Positions 16,827 to 24,702 of a stretch of 52,334 bases of DNA are shown here, in pieces (the first letter of the stretch is position 1; every line of letters starts with the position of its first letter). This stretch comes from Firmicutes bacterium UBA5766. GTDB lineage: Bacteria; Bacillota; Desulfotomaculia; Desulfotomaculales; Nap2-2B. Location: positions 1-52,334 of the forward strand of contig DIEU01000025.1 in the NCBI GenBank assembly GCA_002418775.1, read 5' to 3'. Under the pieces are notes generated by a model. That model searched no databases and had not been told where the DNA came from. It saw only the letters and a program-made list of their open reading frames with translations. The translations under genes and the position numbers were made by a program.

Positions 16827-17960
16827 ATGTCAAAACGTGATTATTACGATATTTTGGGAGTGTCCCGGAACGCGACTACGGAAGAAATAAAAAAAGCTTA
16901 TCGCAAGCTTGCACGTCAATATCATCCGGATGCGAACCCCAGCGATAAAAATTCTGAAGCGAAATTTAAAGAAGTAGCGGAAGCATATGAGGTCCTCAGC
17001 GATCCGGAGAAAAGGTCAAATTACGACCAGTTCGGTCATGATGCTCCAAATGCCCGCGGGTTTGATTTTGGAGGCGGTTTTGGCGGGTTTGGCGCGGATA
17101 TGGGTGGCCTGGGAGATATTTTTGATATGTTTTTCGGCGGATCGGGAAGAACGCGTACCGGTCCACAAAGAGGAGCAGATCTCCGTACTGATATAGATAT
17201 TACTCTTGAGGAATCCGCTTTTGGCCTTGAAAAAGATATAAAAGTTCCCCGCATTGAAACCTGCGACAGTTGTAAGGGTTCCGGAGCGGCGCCAGGTACA
17301 AGCGCAAAAAGTTGTCCGGCCTGCGGGGGGAGCGGGCAAACCCAGACATCGCAAAATACGCCTTTTGGAAGAATAGTTCAATCACATACCTGCAGTCGCT
17401 GCCGGGGTACCGGCCGTTTTATAGAAAAGCCTTGTTCAATCTGTCAGGGGTCTGGGAGGGTAAGGCGTTCCAGGAATATCCATGTAAAAATTCCCGCAGG
17501 CGTAGATACAGGGACACGCCTGCGCATCAACGGGGAAGGTGAGGTTGGTTTGCGCTCAGGTCCCCCAGGAGACCTTTATGTTTATATTAATGTTCTGTCG
17601 CACGAGTTATTTACGAGGGAAGGGAATAATATAAACTGCGAACTGCCTATTTCTTTTATCCAGGCTGCTCTGGGAGATGAGGTAGATGTCCCGACCCTGT
17701 ACGGAACAATGAAGTTTAAAATTCCGGAAGGCACTCAACCGGGCGCTGAGTTTCGTCTTCGCGGCAAAGGTATTCCTGATTTAAACGGTTATGGGAAAGG
17801 TGACCAGTATATCAAGGTTAAGATAGTTATTCCAACCAGGCTCAATGAGCGGCAAAAACAGCTGTTAAACGAGTTTGCCCAAATTTCCGGAGAAAGTACT
17901 GTGAGCGCTGCTGAAAACAAAGGTTTTTTTGACAAGGTCAAGGATGTTTTTATGGGGTAG
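16827..17960 (+). CDS. dnaJ: Chaperone protein DnaJ (Hsp40, type I)
   Basis: 377 residues. The J domain (DYYDILGVSRNATTEEIKKAYRKLARQYHPDANP) contains the HPD tripeptide that stimulates DnaK. A Gly/Phe-rich linker follows (FDFGGGFGGFGADMGG). Four zinc motifs follow (CDSCKGSG, CPACGGSG, CSRCRGTG, CSICQGSG), then the substrate-binding beta domains. It is the last intact gene of the hrcA operon. In many Firmicutes prmA and rsmE follow; here prmA is absent and rsmE is decayed. Confidence 0.98.
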   Translation: MSKRDYYDILGVSRNATTEEIKKAYRKLARQYHPDANPSDKNSEAKFKEVAEAYEVLSDPEKRSNYDQFGHDAPNARGFDFGGGFGGFGADMGGLGDIFDMFFGGSGRTRTGPQRGADLRTDIDITLEESAFGLEKDIKVPRIETCDSCKGSGAAPGTSAKSCPACGGSGQTQTSQNTPFGRIVQSHTCSRCRGTGRFIEKPCSICQGSGRVRRSRNIHVKIPAGVDTGTRLRINGEGEVGLRSGPPGDLYVYINVLSHELFTREGNNINCELPISFIQAALGDEVDVPTLYGTMKFKIPEGTQPGAEFRLRGKGIPDLNGYGKGDQYIKVKIVIPTRLNERQKQLLNEFAQISGESTVSAAENKGFFDKVKDVFMG

Positions 17961-17965
17961 CGAAA

Positions 17966-18332
17966 GTATCCCGTTTCTTCGTATCTGCTGAGCAATTTTT
18001 AAACGGCGAGGTAAATATAACGGGAGAAGTGTACCGAGTTGGGTGTTTCTGAGGTTATTCCATTGATTTGTGAACGTTCGATTATAAAAATTGTTCAAGA
18101 AAAGGCGGCCGGCAAGGCCAGCCGATGGCAGAGAGTGGCCTTGGAAGCATCCAGGCAGTGCCGACGCTCTGTTGTGCCCAAGGTCAGTGAACCGATGGGG
18201 TGGAGAGAGGTATTGTTTGGTGTTATACCTGTGTCTCTTGGGCCAAGAATTATGCGTACGGAAACAACCGGACCTGCTGTAATGGCAATTATTCAGTATG
18301 AACTGGGGGACCTTGGAGGCTTCTGTGATTAA
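17966..18332 (+). pseudogene. rsmE: Decayed rsmE (16S rRNA m3U1498 methyltransferase)
   Basis: Three pieces of RsmE are visible in order. 17966-18026 encodes RFFVSAEQFLNGEVNITGE, the N-terminal PUA-like opening, in one frame and without a start codon (GTA where one is expected). 18027-18215 encodes KCTELGVSEVIPLICERS...RWQRVALEASRQCRRSVVP, the start of the SPOUT domain, in another frame. 18216-18332 encodes PVSLGPRIMRTETTG...QYELGDL, the C-terminal knot, in frame with the middle piece but without the ~60 residues that should separate them. About 50 further residues are missing at the first junction. A normal RsmE is about 245 residues. No intact ribosomal protein L11 methyltransferase gene (prmA) lies between it and dnaJ. 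The remnant overlaps the start of mtaB by 8 nt. Confidence 0.85.
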
Positions 18333-19638
18333 GAGGACGTTTGCTGTTGCGACCCTGGGCTGCAAAGTAAACCAATACGAATCGTCAGTTATGGCCGGTA
18401 TGTTTAAAAACAGAGGTTACCAGGCGGTTGAATTCGGCCAACAGGCAGATATTTGTCTGATTAATACGTGTACTGTTACGCATTTAAGCGATCGCAAGTC
18501 ACGTCAGCTAATCAGGCGTGCGATAAAAACTAATCCAAACGCTTTTATAATTGTTACCGGCTGTTATGCCCAAATATCTCCACATGAAATTATGGATATT
18601 GAAGGTGTGGACCTGGTTGTCGGCACTGTTGACAGGGATAAAATAGTAGATTTCGCGGAAAAGGCTCAAGGAAGTACAGTTGTATTAAATTACGTCAGGG
18701 AATTTGATCAGAATGTTAAATTTGAAGAACTGCCGGCTCAGGTTGTAACCGGACGCAAAAGGGCTTTTCTAAAAATAGAGGAAGGCTGCAGCAATTACTG
18801 TTCATACTGTATTATTCCCTTCGCCCGTGGTCCTCAAAGGAGCCGCTCTTTCAAGGACTCACTCAATCAGGCAAAAAACCTTGTTGGGGCGGGATTCAAA
18901 GAAATAGTCCTTACAGGTATACATCTTGGTTCATATGGCAGAGATCTTGGAGAAGAAGAAGTAAACCTTAATTCATTGATCAATTCAATTGTAAAAATCC
19001 CGGGCCTGGCCAGGTTAAGAATAAGTTCCCTCGAGCCAATGGATATTACACTTGATTTAATTAATACAATTGCTTCTCAAAAGGTAATTTGCCGCCATCT
19101 GCATATTCCGCTTCAAAGCGGTGATGATCAAGTTTTGGAAAACATGCGCCGCAATTACACTATAAATGATTACAGGCGGGTAATTAGGCAAATCAGGGAC
19201 AGAATTCCTGAAATTGCTCTGACAACGGATATAATGGCAGGTTTTCCCGGCGAGACTGATCAGCAGTTTTGCAACACATGTGATGTAATAAGGGAATTAT
19301 CTTTTTCAAGACTTCATGTATTCAAATACTCCAGCCGAAAAGGCACACCGGCGGCTGAATTTGATAATCAAGTACATCCAACGGTAAAAGAGAAAAGAAG
19401 CAGTATACTGCTTGCAATCAGCAAAAAGATGGCAATGGACTATGCTGGTCTCCACCTGGGGACTATACAAGAAGTGCTGGTTGAAGGCGCATATAGTAAA
19501 CTATCCGGTTATGACGAGGGACTTACCGATAATTACCAGCGAGTATTGTTCTCTTCCGATTTTAGTAAGAGGGGAGAGATTGTTAACATAAAAATTGAAA
19601 GCTTGCAAGGAGACAATCTAAGAGGTACAATAATTTAG
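18325..19638 (+). CDS. mtaB: tRNA t6A37 methylthiotransferase MtaB
   Basis: 437 residues. It adds a methylthio group to t6A37 of tRNAs decoding ANN codons. The N-terminal UPF0004 domain has cluster cysteines in TLGCKVNQYES, INTCTVT and VTGCYAQ. The radical SAM motif is CSNYCSYC. The C-terminus is a TRAM-like RNA-binding region (VLVEGAYSKLSGYDEGLTDNYQRVLF). GTG 18325 lies 4-5 nt after TTGGAGG; the frame is open further left only because of the rsmE remnant. tsaD, which makes the t6A substrate, is encoded 1.5 kb downstream. Confidence 0.94.
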   Translation: MIKRTFAVATLGCKVNQYESSVMAGMFKNRGYQAVEFGQQADICLINTCTVTHLSDRKSRQLIRRAIKTNPNAFIIVTGCYAQISPHEIMDIEGVDLVVGTVDRDKIVDFAEKAQGSTVVLNYVREFDQNVKFEELPAQVVTGRKRAFLKIEEGCSNYCSYCIIPFARGPQRSRSFKDSLNQAKNLVGAGFKEIVLTGIHLGSYGRDLGEEEVNLNSLINSIVKIPGLARLRISSLEPMDITLDLINTIASQKVICRHLHIPLQSGDDQVLENMRRNYTINDYRRVIRQIRDRIPEIALTTDIMAGFPGETDQQFCNTCDVIRELSFSRLHVFKYSSRKGTPAAEFDNQVHPTVKEKRSSILLAISKKMAMDYAGLHLGTIQEVLVEGAYSKLSGYDEGLTDNYQRVLFSSDFSKRGEIVNIKIESLQGDNLRGTII

Positions 19639-19689
19639 TTGCAAGCAGGATTTATTGTACTTGTGTTGAATTAAGAAGAAAGAAGGTTA

Positions 19690-20076
19690 TTGCTCCTATT
19701 TGTGCGCGTTGTGTGGAGGAAGGGGGGATTCGTAATAGAAGATTGCGTTTTCTGTAAAATTATTAATAAAGAAATTCCTGCCGAAATTGTTTATGAAGAT
19801 GATTTAGCGATTGCTTTTAAGGATATTAATCCTGTGGCAAGGATACATTATTTGATTATGCCCAAAAAGCATATTCCGACTGTTCTGGATATACAGGATG
19901 AAGAAGAAAAAATCATTGGTCATATACAAACTGTGGCAGCGAAAATAGCCAGATCAGTTTTAGAAGGCAAAGGTTTCCGGATGGTTGTTAATTGTCTTGA
20001 AGATGCCGGACAAAAGGTTTTTCACATCCATTATCATTTTCTTGCCGGTCCATATTTAAAACGGCATCCTGGTTGA
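19690..20076 (+). CDS. HIT-family nucleotide hydrolase (HinT-like)
   Basis: The family sequence starts at the codons for IEDCVFCKIINKEIPAEIVYEDD and ends with the histidine triad HIHYHFLAGP, so this is a HinT-like purine nucleoside phosphoramidase. The start is unclear. A strong AGGAAGGGGGGA site sits 7-8 nt before GTA/ATA codons at 19732-19737, exactly where homologues begin, but neither is a standard start. The coordinates given use the upstream TTG (19690), which has only an AAGAAGG 3 nt away; GTGs at 19702 and 19711 have no site. HIT genes are commonly followed by rpsU, as here. Confidence 0.88.
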   Translation: MLLFVRVVWRKGGFVIEDCVFCKIINKEIPAEIVYEDDLAIAFKDINPVARIHYLIMPKKHIPTVLDIQDEEEKIIGHIQTVAAKIARSVLEGKGFRMVVNCLEDAGQKVFHIHYHFLAGPYLKRHPG

Positions 20077-20170
20077 TTTAGCAAAGATAAAGGTAATGAG
20101 TATTAAATTTTAGAAAGAAAGGTAAGGTATATGTGATATTTACGAGTTATGGCGGGGGGAGGGGAAAGGT

Positions 20171-20347
20171 ATGGCAGAGGTACGGGTTGGCAAAAACGAA
20201 ACGCTGGATAGCGCCCTCCGTCGTTTTAAAAGAACATGCCAGAAGGCAGGGGTATTGGCTGAGGCCAGGAGGCATGAACATTACGAGAAGCCCAGTGTAC
20301 GGCGAAAGAAGAAATCACTTGCTGCGAGAAGGCGTAAATTTCATTAA
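20171..20347 (+). CDS. rpsU: 30S ribosomal protein S21
   Basis: 58 residues, beginning MAEVRVGKNETLDSALRRFK and ending in a lysine/arginine-rich tail (RRKKKSLAARRRKFH), the complete normal S21. It is short and easily missed because a longer, meaningless frame overlaps it. The ribosome binding site is GGGGAGGGGAAAGG. The gene is followed by a clear terminator. S21 helps 30S subunits select mRNA start regions. Confidence 0.96.
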   Translation: MAEVRVGKNETLDSALRRFKRTCQKAGVLAEARRHEHYEKPSVRRKKKSLAARRRKFH

Positions 20348-20360
20348 TTAGGAAAACTTA

Positions 20361-20390
20361 TACCTGGTCGAAAAAGACCAGGTATTTTTA
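20361..20390 (+). terminator. Terminator after rpsU
   Basis: A 9-bp perfect stem TACCTGGTC / GACCAGGTA with a 6-nt loop is followed by TTTTTA. Confidence 0.9.
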
Positions 20391-20623
20391 TTAGTGTGTT
20401 AGACTAAATAACTAAAACTATGACATATTTCTATCAGAATAGGTTTTCCATATATTTAAAAGACGGAATTCATCTGATCAGCTATTTATTAACTATTTCT
20501 TGATTTATGACTGTTATTGTAAATTAATCTATGTTTCATTTGTGTTTCTTAATCTAAAACAGTTCCGTTTGTAACTGGTAAGTTGCAAAGAACACTATAC
20601 CGCCTGAAAGAGAAATTTAGGAT

Positions 20624-20653
20624 TTGACATACTCTTTAAATATAGGATATAAT
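20624..20653 (+). promoter_or_regulatory. Strong sigma-A promoter of the 102-aa gene
   Basis: Perfect TTGACA and TATAAT boxes are separated by 18 bp. The remainder of the gap (20391-20623) is AT-rich, and I see nothing else in it. Confidence 0.9.
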
Positions 20654-20679
20654 CTTATAAAAAAAGGAGAGTATAAATC

Positions 20680-20988
20680 ATGGCTTTTGAGATTTACAAA
20701 CCACGCGGTGAGAAAGCTGAAAAAGCACCAATAGTATCTTTCTCAAAAAGTTCAATTGTTTTAAATAAAATTGCGAGGGAGAAGCTAGGAGCTCAATACG
20801 TCGAGTTAGCTTATGATCTTGATTCAAAAACAGTGCGTATTCGTGCCGTAGAAGAGGACGGTATACAAATTAAGAAAACGAAGGTATTCGGTAAGGGATT
20901 TTTTAAATACTTTGGTATTAATTTAAAGGGAAAGTACGAGTCAACTTATGATGAAAAGGGCAAAAGTCTGTTCGTAAGAATTGGATAG
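20680..20988 (+). CDS. Conserved-looking basic protein of unknown function (102 aa)
   Basis: I do not recognise a named family. The protein begins MAFEIYKPRGEKAEKAPIVSFSKSSIVLNKIAREKLG. It has alternating beta-like segments (YVELAYDLDSKTVRIRAV), then a basic FGKGFFKYFGINLKGKYE stretch and no cysteine, signal peptide or membrane segment. The first half vaguely resembles AbrB/SpoVT swapped-hairpin proteins, in which a strand such as SIVLNKIAREKLG is followed by a second strand set, but this is weak. The ATG follows AAAGGAGAG. With a consensus promoter and no co-transcribed partner it is probably highly expressed. A nucleic-acid-binding role is a guess from charge and fold. Confidence 0.75.
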   Translation: MAFEIYKPRGEKAEKAPIVSFSKSSIVLNKIAREKLGAQYVELAYDLDSKTVRIRAVEEDGIQIKKTKVFGKGFFKYFGINLKGKYESTYDEKGKSLFVRIG

Positions 20989-21135
20989 AATATAATTCAA
21001 GCAAATATGACAAATATTACTTCAATGTAAGTAAATGCCAGTAATCCGTATTGAACTTTTATAATTATGTAAATTCGATTATTATACTTTTCATCTATTA
21101 ATGAAATTGATGAACAATCAAAGGTTTGATAATTA

Positions 21136-22158
21136 TTGAGTATCAAAATCCTCAGTATTGAAACATCCTGTGACGATACTTGCGCCGCTTTAGTTGCAGA
21201 CGGAACAAATATATTGTCGAATGTTGTTTTTTCGCAGGAAAAAGTGCATAAAATATTTGGAGGTGTTGTTCCGGAAGTAGCTTCCCGCAAACATCTGGAA
21301 TTAATTAATGAAGTTATATGGAAGGCGCTTGACGAAGCCGGCATCGACTTTAATTCTCTTGACGCTGTTGGTGTTACTTATGGTCCCGGCCTTGCCGGCG
21401 CTTTGCTGGTTGGGGTTGCGGCAGCTAAAGCTTTAGCTTTTGCCCTTGATCTGCCTTTGTTAGCCGTTAACCATATAGAAGGTCATCTCTATGCAAATTA
21501 TCTGGGCAGGGATGATTTTTCTTTTCCAGTAATTGGCCTGGTTGTAAGCGGCGGACATACCGATCTTATCTTAATTAAAAATCATGGCTGTTATGAGCTA
21601 ATTGGAAGAACCCGGGATGACGCAGCTGGTGAAGTTTTTGACAAGGTGGCCCGTACACTTGGTCTGGGTTATCCCGGCGGTCCGGTAATAGATCGCCTTT
21701 CTTTTGGTGGAAACGAGGATGCGGTTAATTTTCCGAGAGCCCGGCTGGAAGAGGGTACGTTCGATTTTAGCTTTAGCGGGCTTAAAACGGCGGTAGCAAA
21801 CTTTTATCTGAAAGCGAATCAACACGGAGAAAAAATAAACCTTGCTGATTTAACTGCTTCATTTCAAAAAGCTGTAGTTGATGCGCTTGTTGAGAAGACT
21901 TTTCAAAGCGCACAGATGTACGGAGCAAAAACCATTCTTATGGCAGGCGGGGTTGCTTCAAACAGAAGACTTCGTCTGTTTATAAAACAAAAGGCCGACG
22001 AGAAGGGATTAATAGTTTCTTATCCAGAGCCGGTATTGTGTACAGATAACGCTGCGATGATCGGCTGCTGCGCTTATTATAAGTACCTGCGCTCGGATTT
22101 TGCCCCTTACAGTTTAAATGCGGTTCCTGATCTAAAACTGGGGGAAAATAAATACTAA
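21136..22158 (+). CDS. tsaD: tRNA N6-threonylcarbamoyladenosine synthase, TsaD
   Basis: 340 residues, Kae1/TsaD family. It transfers the threonylcarbamoyl group to A37 of ANN-decoding tRNAs with TsaB and TsaE. The opening ILSIETSCDDTCAALV, the metal site VNHIEGHLYANY, the nucleotide loops VSGGHTDLIL and AGGVASNRRLR, and CTDNAAMIGC are all present. TTG 21136 is the likely start, although the ribosome binding site is weak. tsaB and tsaE are not in the window. It is 15 bp from folK. Confidence 0.96.
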   Translation: MSIKILSIETSCDDTCAALVADGTNILSNVVFSQEKVHKIFGGVVPEVASRKHLELINEVIWKALDEAGIDFNSLDAVGVTYGPGLAGALLVGVAAAKALAFALDLPLLAVNHIEGHLYANYLGRDDFSFPVIGLVVSGGHTDLILIKNHGCYELIGRTRDDAAGEVFDKVARTLGLGYPGGPVIDRLSFGGNEDAVNFPRARLEEGTFDFSFSGLKTAVANFYLKANQHGEKINLADLTASFQKAVVDALVEKTFQSAQMYGAKTILMAGGVASNRRLRLFIKQKADEKGLIVSYPEPVLCTDNAAMIGCCAYYKYLRSDFAPYSLNAVPDLKLGENKY

Positions 22159-22173
22159 GGGGAAAGCATTATT

Positions 22174-22683
22174 TTGTCAAAGAACAATGATTCCCCTGCA
22201 GGTTGCGATCGTGCCTTTATAAGCCTCGGTTCAAATTTGGGCGATAAAAAGGCAAACATCGAAAGGGCAGTTGAGCTACTGAGTAAAGTGGAAGGACTGG
22301 ATATCAAAGCAGTTTCCTCTTTTTATAGGACCGCGCCTATGGGCCCTGTTCAACAAGATTGGTTTATTAATAGTGTTCTCGAAATGATGGTTAAATTGGC
22401 GCCAAGAGAATTATTGGACGTCCTTTTGACTATTGAGAAAAAAATGGGCAGAGAACGCGATATCCGGTGGGGTCCAAGGTTAATCGATCTTGATATACTG
22501 CTTTATGGCGATAATAGTATAAATGAGCCCGATCTTGTCATTCCGCACCCGCGCATGTTCGAAAGAGCTTTTGTGATCATACCGCTGGCCGAACTGGACC
22601 CGGAATTGCGCATACCTGGCCTGAAGAATGTTTCCATTCTTGCAGCGGAGCTTGCTTTTCAGGATGTGCAAAAAATATCATAA
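22174..22683 (+). CDS. folK: HPPK (folate pathway pyrophosphokinase)
   Basis: 169 residues, 2-amino-4-hydroxy-6-hydroxymethyldihydropteridine pyrophosphokinase, which moves pyrophosphate from ATP to the pterin before dihydropteroate synthase. The opening AFISLGSNLGDKKANIERAV, FYRTAPMGP, and the signature RWGPRLIDLDILLYGD are clear. TTG start after GGGGAAAG. folP and folB are not adjacent, which is unusual for Firmicutes. A weak hairpin GACAAG/CTTGTC (22688-22704) follows and may end the transcript. Confidence 0.94.
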   Translation: MSKNNDSPAGCDRAFISLGSNLGDKKANIERAVELLSKVEGLDIKAVSSFYRTAPMGPVQQDWFINSVLEMMVKLAPRELLDVLLTIEKKMGRERDIRWGPRLIDLDILLYGDNSINEPDLVIPHPRMFERAFVIIPLAELDPELRIPGLKNVSILAAELAFQDVQKIS

Positions 22684-22799
22684 TGTCGACAAGATTTACT
22701 TGTCTTTGCATCGATGATCATTTACAATAAGTTTAGGGTAAATTAAGGATGGTATTCCTTTTGGAAGCTGTACCTGTATAGAGCAGCCTAAAAAAAAAG

Positions 22800-22882
22800 A
22801 CAATCAAATCCGCTTGGAGCCAGGATGGACCGAGACGGGACGGTGAGAACCCTTGCGACTGCCTGTCCGGAGGGTTTTTTTA
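22800..22882 (+). promoter_or_regulatory. Leader RNA of the pantothenate operon (pan-motif-like) with terminator
   Basis: Upstream of DUF2520-panB-panC-panD lies a compact GC-rich leader. ACCG (22829-22832) pairs with CGGT (22841-22844) around AGACGGGA, followed by a terminator whose stem AACCCT (22848-22853) pairs with AGGGTT (22871-22876) and ends in a T run to 22881. A conserved 'pan' RNA motif is known upstream of pantothenate genes in Firmicutes. The position and architecture fit, but I cannot confirm its consensus by eye. The terminator implies premature-termination control. Confidence 0.5.
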
Positions 22883-22918
22883 TTTAAAATTGCAGTTAAA
22901 AGTGAAGCGATTATATAT

Positions 22919-23827
22919 ATGTATATGAAAAAAAATGAAATCATAAATGACCAAGCCATTAAAAAGCCCTCGCTTGTTATAGTAGGCGCAGGTAAGGTAG
23001 GCAGCGCGTTATCTATTCTGCTGCATAAAAAAGGCTATCCCGTTGCCGGTGTAGCAAGTAAGAGTATATCCTCGGCTCGCAGGGTTGCTGATGAAGTCGG
23101 CTGCCTTGCTACGGACAGGCCGGAGGAAGTTACTTTGCTTGGCGAGATTGTTTTTATTACCACACCGGATCGTGAGATTGCCAGGGTCGCAGAAAATATC
23201 GCGTCAAGAAAGGGTTTTTATTCCGGACAGATTGTCGTTCATGCCAGCGGTGCGCATACTGCTTCTGAATTGCGCGGCGTTCCGGAAACAGGTTCAAGGG
23301 TTATTTCAATTCACCCCCTGCAGTCATTTGCTGATCTTCAGGGGGCAATCGAAAATCTTCCAGGTTCGTACTTTGCACTGGAAGGTGACGAATCGGCAAT
23401 GAGTGTGGCGAGGCAGATAGTCGACGACCTGGATGGAAAATGTTTCACCGTCCGTGCTGAAGATAAACCTTTGTATCATGCTGCGGCATGTATAGCGTCC
23501 AACTACCTCGTTTCATTGATGTACTACGCGACCGGCATATATCGCAATTTCGGTCTGTCGCGCGAAGAGGCTTTTGAGGCTTTATTACCTCTTGTACAGG
23601 GCACAATAAACAATGTCAGAAGAATTGGTCCGGTTCAAGCCCTCACCGGTCCAATTGCCAGAGGGGACGGGACTACTATTTCAGACCACATTCCTGTGCT
23701 CAAACAATTTGGCAAGGAAGAAAGCGATCTTTATAGTGCGCTGGGTTTATATACGGTTTCAATTGCCCTTGAAAAGGGAAGCATAAACAGGGATCAGGCT
23801 GTGCAGCTTAATAAAATTTTTTCTTAA
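22919..23827 (+). CDS. Rossmann-fold/DUF2520 oxidoreductase-like protein of the pan operon
   Basis: 302 residues. The N-terminal Rossmann-like domain (SLVIVGAGKVGSALSILLHKKGY) is followed by the all-helical DUF2520 domain (YHAAACIASNYLVSLMYYATGIY...GPIARGD), as in F420- or NADP-dependent ketopantoate reductase-like proteins. It is found before panB-panC-panD in many Clostridia. No panE/ilvC-type ketopantoate reductase is seen here, so this protein may fill that step; that is an inference. The frame is open from 22853, but that would begin inside the leader terminator. ATG 22919 (or 22925) downstream is the start. Confidence 0.85.
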   Translation: MYMKKNEIINDQAIKKPSLVIVGAGKVGSALSILLHKKGYPVAGVASKSISSARRVADEVGCLATDRPEEVTLLGEIVFITTPDREIARVAENIASRKGFYSGQIVVHASGAHTASELRGVPETGSRVISIHPLQSFADLQGAIENLPGSYFALEGDESAMSVARQIVDDLDGKCFTVRAEDKPLYHAAACIASNYLVSLMYYATGIYRNFGLSREEAFEALLPLVQGTINNVRRIGPVQALTGPIARGDGTTISDHIPVLKQFGKEESDLYSALGLYTVSIALEKGSINRDQAVQLNKIFS

Positions 23828-23853
23828 ACGGTTTTATAAGGAGGCAGAGTCTT

Positions 23854-24687
23854 ATGGCTGATGGACGCGTAACGACAAGTTTCTTCCGGGAAGCTAAAAA
23901 AGACGGCCGCATAATTACCATGTTGACGGCCTATGATTACCAGATGGCGTCGCTGGTTGAAGAAGCCGGCATTGACGCGATCCTGGTAGGCGATTCCTTG
24001 GGGAATGTTGTGCTGGGCTATAGTTCAACCATCCCGGTTACAATGGACGATATGATTCACCACATCAAGGCGGTTACACGCGGCGTGTCAAGGGCGATGG
24101 TTGTCGGGGATATGCCTTTTATGTCCTACCACCTGTCAATGGAAGAAAGCCTGAAAAACGCCGGACGAATTTTGCAGGAAGGCGGAGCACAGGCTGTTAA
24201 ACTGGAAGGCGGGCGGGAAGTAACCGATGTTGTCCACAGAATGGTGGCTGCGGGTATTCCGGTAATGGGACATATAGGTTTGACCCCTCAATCTGTTAAC
24301 CAAATCGGGGGTTACAAGGTACAGGGGAAGGAAGAAACTGCAGCCAAAAAACTAATTGCCGACGCAAAGGCGCTTGAAGAAGCGGGTGTTTTTGCCATCG
24401 TTGTGGAACTGGTGCCTTTACAGCTAGCCAGGATGATTACCGAACAGACTCATGTTCCTACAATCGGTATTGGAGCAGGCCCTTACTGCAGCGGTCAAAT
24501 ACTCGTCACACATGACCTTTTAGGAATGTATGGCGGCAATAAACCAAAATTCGTTAAGCGCTACGCAAATTTGAACCAGGATATAATAAAGGCTTTGCAG
24601 TCTTACCGCGAGGAAGTCCGGGACGGCTCTTACCCGGCGCCAGAACACTGCTTCAATATGCCGGAAGACGTACTTACAAGATTATAA
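23854..24687 (+). CDS. panB: 3-methyl-2-oxobutanoate hydroxymethyltransferase
   Basis: 277 residues. It makes ketopantoate from 2-oxoisovalerate and 5,10-methylene-THF. The TIM-barrel motifs MLTAYDYQMASLVEEAGIDAILVGDSLGNVVLG, the metal-binding aspartates and VMGHIGLTPQSVNQIGG are typical. A strong AAGGAGG precedes ATG 23854. Second gene of the leader-controlled operon. Confidence 0.97.
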   Translation: MADGRVTTSFFREAKKDGRIITMLTAYDYQMASLVEEAGIDAILVGDSLGNVVLGYSSTIPVTMDDMIHHIKAVTRGVSRAMVVGDMPFMSYHLSMEESLKNAGRILQEGGAQAVKLEGGREVTDVVHRMVAAGIPVMGHIGLTPQSVNQIGGYKVQGKEETAAKKLIADAKALEEAGVFAIVVELVPLQLARMITEQTHVPTIGIGAGPYCSGQILVTHDLLGMYGGNKPKFVKRYANLNQDIIKALQSYREEVRDGSYPAPEHCFNMPEDVLTRL

Positions 24688-24702
24688 GTAAAGGAAAAGA
24701 GT

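Noticed and set aside
20133..20351. 72-codon plus-strand frame at the rpsU position
   Set aside because: The S21 protein is encoded in another frame (20171-20347) with a ribosome site and terminator; the longer frame gives no known protein.
22684..22882. THF riboswitch or T-box before the pan operon, suggested by nearby folK
   Set aside because: Neither the THF riboswitch core nor the T-box sequence AGGGTGGNACCGCG is present; a pan-type leader fits the context better.
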